DNA of 9,816 nt from Fidelibacterota bacterium (lineage in GTDB: Bacteria > Fidelibacterota > Marinisomatia > SCGC-AAA003-L08 > TS1B11): the NCBI GenBank assembly GCA_022564085.1, contig JADFMC010000052.1:1-9816 (forward strand), in the 5' to 3' direction. Both the position numbers and the translations under genes were made by a program. The notes beneath the pieces are model-generated. The model saw only the letters and a list, made by a program, of their open reading frames with translations. It did no database searches and was not told the DNA's origin. Positions 7,191-9,816 of this stretch are shown here, one piece after another (the stretch's first letter is position 1; each line of letters opens with the position of its first letter).

Positions 7191-7220
7191 ACACGCAAGT
7201 TGCGAAAATCGCTGCGGTGT
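7191..7220 (-). promoter_or_regulatory. Possible 5'-UTR hairpin before the BtrH-like gene
   Basis: On the minus-strand RNA, ACA-CGCA pairs with TGCGTGT with one bulged C. Inside, GCGA-UUU-UCGC (7202-7212) forms a second 4-bp stem. The structure would end about 10 nt upstream of the GGAG ribosome-binding site. The overlapping DNA also contains the short palindrome CGCAAgTTGCG at 7194-7204, which could instead be a protein site. It is short and could be chance; no known riboswitch class is recognised. Confidence 0.3.
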
Positions 7221-7245
7221 GTTTTGAAATGCAGTTGCTAAATTC

Positions 7246-7274
7246 AATATACATAGTTAAGTGCCCAATACCAA
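7246..7274 (-). promoter_or_regulatory. Candidate sigma70-type promoter for the BtrH-like gene
   Basis: Reading the minus strand, TTGGTA (7274-7269, four of six matches) is followed after exactly 17 bp by TATATT (7251-7246, five of six matches). The region is clearly more AT-rich than the flanking genes. Transcription would start near 7239, giving a leader of about 70 nt. This suggests the BtrH-like gene and the thioesterase after it can be expressed separately from suhB. Confidence 0.5.
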
Positions 7275-7322
7275 GGCCGTTTTTAGCCAATGCCCAGCAA
7301 ATAGCGTGATTCCCTGTTCGGT

Positions 7323-8132
7323 TCAAGCTCCCGCGTCCGGTCCCCAGCGGCCGAGCGCCGCCAGCAGTTCCGCCTGGATCAGACCGTTGCTGGCCAATAC
7401 TCGCTCTCCGCTGAAGGGTAGTTGGCCGCCCCGCCAATCGGTCACTAATCCCCCCGCCTCACGGCAGATCAGATCTCCGGCGCAGATGTCCCAGGGATGG
7501 AGATTGGCCTCGTAAAAGGCCTCAAAGCGCCCTGCGGCTACGTAGCACAGGTCCAGCGCCGCCGCGCCCAGCCGCCGGATTCCCTGGCACAGGCCATACA
7601 ACTCCTTGAACAGGTCGAAGCTCTTATAAAACACCCGGTCGTGGTCATAGGGGAAACCGGTCACCAGCAGCGCCTCCTGGAGGCTATCGACGGCGCTCAC
7701 TTTAATTGGCTCTCCGTTCAGCGTTGCCCCCCGATCTTTAACGGCCACGAATTCCTCCCCCTGGGCCGGATTTAATACCACCCCCAGCACGGTCTTATTA
7801 TTAACCTGCAAACCAATTGACACCGCGAATATCGGCCAGCCGTGGACGTAGTTGGTGGTGCCGTCCAACGGATCGATCACCCACCGGTATTGCGATGGTC
7901 CCGTCTGTTGATAGTCGCCTTCCTCGGCAATAATGGCGTGGTGGGGATAGGCCTGGCGGATCCGGCCCACTATGGCCGCCTCACTCTCCAGGTCAGCCGC
8001 AGTGACCAGGTCCACCTGGCCCTTCTTGCGCACTCCCTCCAGCCGCCGGAAGCGCCTCATGATTATCTCCCCGGCCTCCCGGGCGGCGGCCAGGGCCACT
8101 TCCCGGGCTATTGATAGATCGAAAGTACTCAT
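7323..8132 (-). CDS. suhB: Inositol-1-monophosphatase family protein (SuhB-like)
   Basis: This 269-residue protein is the normal length for the Mg2+-dependent inositol monophosphatase family, which removes phosphate from inositol phosphates and related sugar or nucleotide phosphates. All metal-binding motifs are present: Glu70-Glu71 in IIAEEG, WVIDPLDGTTNYVHGWP with Asp87 and Asp90, and HPWDICAGDLICREAGG with Asp215. RRLGAAALDLCYVAAGRFEAF (186-206) is the typical substrate-side helix. The symbol follows the usual bacterial naming; some members also act on 3'-phosphoadenosine phosphate or bind rRNA-antitermination factors, and sequence alone does not separate these. ATG 8132 gives a standard N-terminus, though no good Shine-Dalgarno sequence precedes it. 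It lies 47 bp after the symporter gene on the same strand, and that gap is occupied by two palindromes. Confidence 0.95.
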   Translation of the reverse strand: MSTFDLSIAREVALAAAREAGEIIMRRFRRLEGVRKKGQVDLVTAADLESEAAIVGRIRQAYPHHAIIAEEGDYQQTGPSQYRWVIDPLDGTTNYVHGWPIFAVSIGLQVNNKTVLGVVLNPAQGEEFVAVKDRGATLNGEPIKVSAVDSLQEALLVTGFPYDHDRVFYKSFDLFKELYGLCQGIRRLGAAALDLCYVAAGRFEAFYEANLHPWDICAGDLICREAGGLVTDWRGGQLPFSGERVLASNGLIQAELLAALGRWGPDAGA

Positions 8133-8147
8133 GTGGGCGCGCCCCAG

Positions 8148-8164
8148 TCCGTCAGCTGGCGGAT
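8148..8164. repeat. Near-palindrome TCCGTCAGCTGGCGGAT, copy 2
   Basis: This 17-bp sequence in the 47-bp gap between the symporter and suhB differs by one base (G for A) from the corresponding 17 bp of the perfect palindrome at 9732-9749. It starts 16 bp after the symporter stop codon in the direction of transcription. A second, unrelated palindrome, GGGCGCGCCC, lies at 8135-8144 just before the suhB start. A dispersed extragenic repeat, a weak 3'-end hairpin or a protein site are all possible; there is no U-tract to make it a classic terminator. Confidence 0.6.
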
Positions 8165-8179
8165 CGGCCGCACTGTGGC

Positions 8180-9577
8180 TTAATCTGACAGGTTCTGCTG
8201 CCGCAACTGCTCGGCGTAGGTCAGATGTTTCCGGGAAAAGTATTCATCGGTCATCACTTTCAGGGTGCCGGAGAGAAATATGACCCCGATCAGGTTGGGA
8301 ATGGTCATCAGACTGAGGGCAATATCGCCAAAATTCCACACAAAGCTCAGCGGTAACACCGCGCCCAGGAAGGTAAAGGCCACATAGGTCCACCGGTAAG
8401 GCCTGATAGCCTGCGAGCCCAGCAGGTATTCGATTGAGCGGTCGCCATAATAGCTCCAGGCCACCATGGTGGTGTAGGCGAACAGGAAGACCGAAGCGTT
8501 AATGATTATGCTGCCGATGTGGGGCGCAAAGGCGAAACCGGTGCGGAAAGCCTCGCGGGTCAGGGCCGCGCCGGTGAGATCGGTGGACTCCAGGACACCG
8601 GTGGAGATGATGGCGATGCCGGTCATGGTGCACACCACCAGGGTATCGATGAACGGTCCCATCATGGCCACGGCCCCTTCACGCACCGATTCCTTGGTAC
8701 GGGCGGCGGCATGGGCGATGGGCGCCGATCCCTGGCCGGCCTCGTTGGAATACAGGCCGCGCCGCACTCCCCACATGATCACGGTTATCAGACCGCCCCA
8801 ACCGGCTTTGAGGGAGAAGGCCTCGGTGAATATGGTGGCGAAACTGGGTAGGATGGCTTCGGGCCGGGATAGGAAAATGAACATGGCGCTACCGACGTAT
8901 AGCAGTGCCATACCGGGCACCAGGCGGCTGGCCACCCGGGCGATACGCTTGATCCCTCCGATTATCACCAGCCCCACCAGGACAGCGATGATCATTCCCG
9001 TGAGCCAGTTGGGCCAGCCGTAGGTACCCACCGTCTGGGCAATGGTATTGGCCTGGTTCATATTTCCGGTGCAGAAGGAGCAGATTACCGCACTGACGGC
9101 GAAAAATATGGCCAGCGGTTTCCACTTCGGTCCCAAACCCCGTTCGATATAATACATGGGGCCGCCCGAAGCTGACCCGTCTTTGTGAATAGTGCGGTAT
9201 GAATGGGCCAGGGTCGACTCTGCAAATTTGAGGGACATGCCCAACAGGGCGGTCATCCACATCCAGAACAGCGCCCCCGGACCACCCAACCGTAGCGCCA
9301 GCGCCACCCCGGCGATATTGCCGATACCGATAGTGGCTGAGAGGGCCGCCGACAGGGCCTGGAAATGGGTCACGTCACCTTCGTCGTCGGGATTGTCATA
9401 CTTGCCGCCCACCACCTGGAAACTGTGCTTTAGTCTGACCAGTTGGATCCACCGCAAGCGGAACGAGATGAACAATCCGGTCCCCAGCAGAATAAAAACA
9501 AGTGGCACGGAGATCCAGCCGCTGAAAGTTGCAGTGGCGCTGTCTAAGACTGTACCTATAGTTCCGAGTGTTTCCAA
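8180..9577 (-). CDS. Sodium:alanine/glycine symporter (AGCS family)
   Basis: This 465-residue polytopic inner-membrane protein belongs to the alanine-or-glycine:cation symporter family, which imports small amino acids with Na+ (or H+). Diagnostic segments are ALSATIGIGNIAGVALAL (78-95), LGGPGALFWMWMTALLG with KFAESTLA (97-124), GGPMYYIERGLG (138-149) and GVRRGLYSNEAGQGSAPIAHAAA (270-292), the family's best-known signature. About ten or eleven hydrophobic segments are spread along the chain, and the length is usual. The start is TTG 9577: an in-frame TAA lies at 9594-9596, no ATG or GTG lies between, and GAGGGG is 9 nt upstream. Later Met codons would remove membrane segments. Alanine versus glycine preference cannot be told. 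No glycine-riboswitch features are evident in the leader. It leads a minus-strand run with suhB 47 bp downstream. Confidence 0.95.
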   Translation of the reverse strand: METLGTIGTVLDSATATFSGWISVPLVFILLGTGLFISFRLRWIQLVRLKHSFQVVGGKYDNPDDEGDVTHFQALSAALSATIGIGNIAGVALALRLGGPGALFWMWMTALLGMSLKFAESTLAHSYRTIHKDGSASGGPMYYIERGLGPKWKPLAIFFAVSAVICSFCTGNMNQANTIAQTVGTYGWPNWLTGMIIAVLVGLVIIGGIKRIARVASRLVPGMALLYVGSAMFIFLSRPEAILPSFATIFTEAFSLKAGWGGLITVIMWGVRRGLYSNEAGQGSAPIAHAAARTKESVREGAVAMMGPFIDTLVVCTMTGIAIISTGVLESTDLTGAALTREAFRTGFAFAPHIGSIIINASVFLFAYTTMVAWSYYGDRSIEYLLGSQAIRPYRWTYVAFTFLGAVLPLSFVWNFGDIALSLMTIPNLIGVIFLSGTLKVMTDEYFSRKHLTYAEQLRQQNLSD

Positions 9578-9586
9578 AGTAATATT

Positions 9587-9592
9587 CCCCTC
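9587..9592 (-). promoter_or_regulatory. Ribosome-binding site that fixes a TTG start
   Basis: GAGGGG on the minus strand ends 9 nt before TTG 9577. Together with the in-frame TAA at 9594-9596 this supports TTG as the true start of the symporter. The alternative ATT codon in between is a rare initiator and is less likely. Confidence 0.65.
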
Positions 9593-9654
9593 ACTTTATT
9601 CATATGGATAGCGTTGACAACCCTGTATTACCTGCTATGGGCTGCGAATAATTT

Positions 9655-9672
9655 GGCTGATAATAGTCAGCC
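9655..9672. repeat. Perfect inverted repeat GGCTGA-N6-TCAGCC
   Basis: Two perfect 6-bp arms flank a 6-bp AT-rich centre (TAATAG). The centre coincides with the candidate -10 hexamer (9660-9665) of the symporter promoter, so the arrangement resembles an operator over a promoter. It could also be a small RNA hairpin, but no U-tract follows on either strand. Confidence 0.4.
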
Positions 9673-9689
9673 TGGGGCCCGAATCACAA
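9660..9689 (-). promoter_or_regulatory. Candidate promoter for the AGCS symporter
   Basis: On the minus strand, TTGTGA (9689-9684, four of six) and TATTAT (9665-9660, five of six) are 18 bp apart. Transcription would start near 9653 and leave a leader of about 75 nt. A closer TTGTCA/TAAAGT pair exists but would put the start inside the ribosome-binding site. Confidence 0.35.
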
Positions 9690-9731
9690 CATAAAATCCG
9701 TTCAAGGATATCGAGGCTAGGGACATGGTTT

Positions 9732-9749
9732 ATCCGTCAGCTGACGGAT
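9732..9749. repeat. Perfect 18-bp palindrome ATCCGTCAGCTGACGGAT, copy 1
   Basis: Both halves (ATCCGTCAG and CTGACGGAT) are exact reverse complements. As RNA it could fold with a 7-bp stem and an AGCU loop. A near-copy with one substitution lies at 8148-8164. The motif sits upstream of the symporter promoter region and contains the stop codon (9737-9739) of a possible minus-strand gene end. Confidence 0.75.
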
Positions 9750-9816
9750 TGGGGTGCTGCGAAGTTAATCCCTTTGAACTTGGGATCATCCAAGATCGTC
9801 ACAGTGAAGAGGCAGG
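9737..9816 (-). CDS. Possible 3' end of an unidentified gene
   Basis: The minus-strand frame is open from the window edge for 25 codons and ends at TGA 9739-9737, inside the 18-bp palindrome. It reads ...TVTILDDPKFKGINFAAPQ... near the end. Seventeen of 25 codons end in G or C, in keeping with the neighbouring genes, while the competing plus-strand frame from ATG 9725 is less GC-rich at third positions. A stretch this short can be open by chance, and no family is recognised. Confidence 0.3.
   Translation of the reverse strand, partial: CLFTVTILDDPKFKGINFAAPQSVS

Noticed and set aside
8502..9023. A 173-codon open frame antisense to the symporter
   Set aside because: It is opposite the AGCS coding region, is rich in Arg, Pro and Met as expected for a shadow frame, and matches no family.
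9614..9641. Plus-strand promoter TTGACA-16-TATGGG reading toward the right edge
   Set aside because: The -35 is perfect but the -10 matches only three of six positions, and no convincing plus-strand gene starts within the window. The frame from ATG 9725 has weak codon use.
9578..9736. Glycine riboswitch or tRNA in the symporter leader region
   Set aside because: No glycine-riboswitch core motifs or cloverleaf pairing were found; GTTCAAG at 9700-9706 is only a short resemblance to a T-loop.

Overview
The window is protein-coding, fairly GC-rich bacterial DNA. It looks like an ordinary chromosomal segment: no phage, transposase, CRISPR array, rRNA or tRNA was seen. The best taxonomic clue is UvrC. 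Its 'FDNSN' nuclease motif and its long first interval in the four-cysteine cluster (Cys155, 172, 180, 184) are, from memory, typical of the Bacteroidetes-related (FCB) superphylum. The sodium:amino-acid symporter would fit a marine or saline life. An uncultivated FCB lineage is an inference, not a demonstrated placement.

Left half, plus strand (1-5470). The 3' end of an enoyl-CoA hydratase/isomerase is followed closely by an aldehyde dehydrogenase, methylmalonyl-CoA epimerase and uvrC. The gaps are 16 bp, 8 bp and a 16-nt overlap, so these four look like one transcription unit. The first three fit acyl-CoA, odd-chain or branched-chain carbon catabolism. The repair gene uvrC rides along by tight coupling. 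After an 85-bp gap comes a GTG-started, membrane-anchored nitroreductase-like protein of the Acg type.

Right half, minus strand (9816-5467). In transcription order there is a possible 3' remnant of an unidentified gene, an AGCS-family sodium:alanine/glycine symporter starting at TTG, a SuhB-type inositol monophosphatase, a BtrH-N/DUF4872 protein with its own credible promoter, and a hotdog-fold thioesterase. The thioesterase meets the nitroreductase tail to tail with a 4-bp overlap of their 3' ends.

The most interesting part is the BtrH-like gene and its thioesterase neighbour. BtrH relatives are papain-like acyltransferases or peptidases known from specialised metabolism. This copy appears to have Ser13 where the family nucleophile cysteine is expected, while a plausible His137 and Asp155 are kept. 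A second item is an 18-bp perfect palindrome at 9732-9749 with a 16-of-17 near-copy at 8148-8164. Both lie at or just after the 3' end of a minus-strand reading frame, which suggests a dispersed extragenic palindrome.
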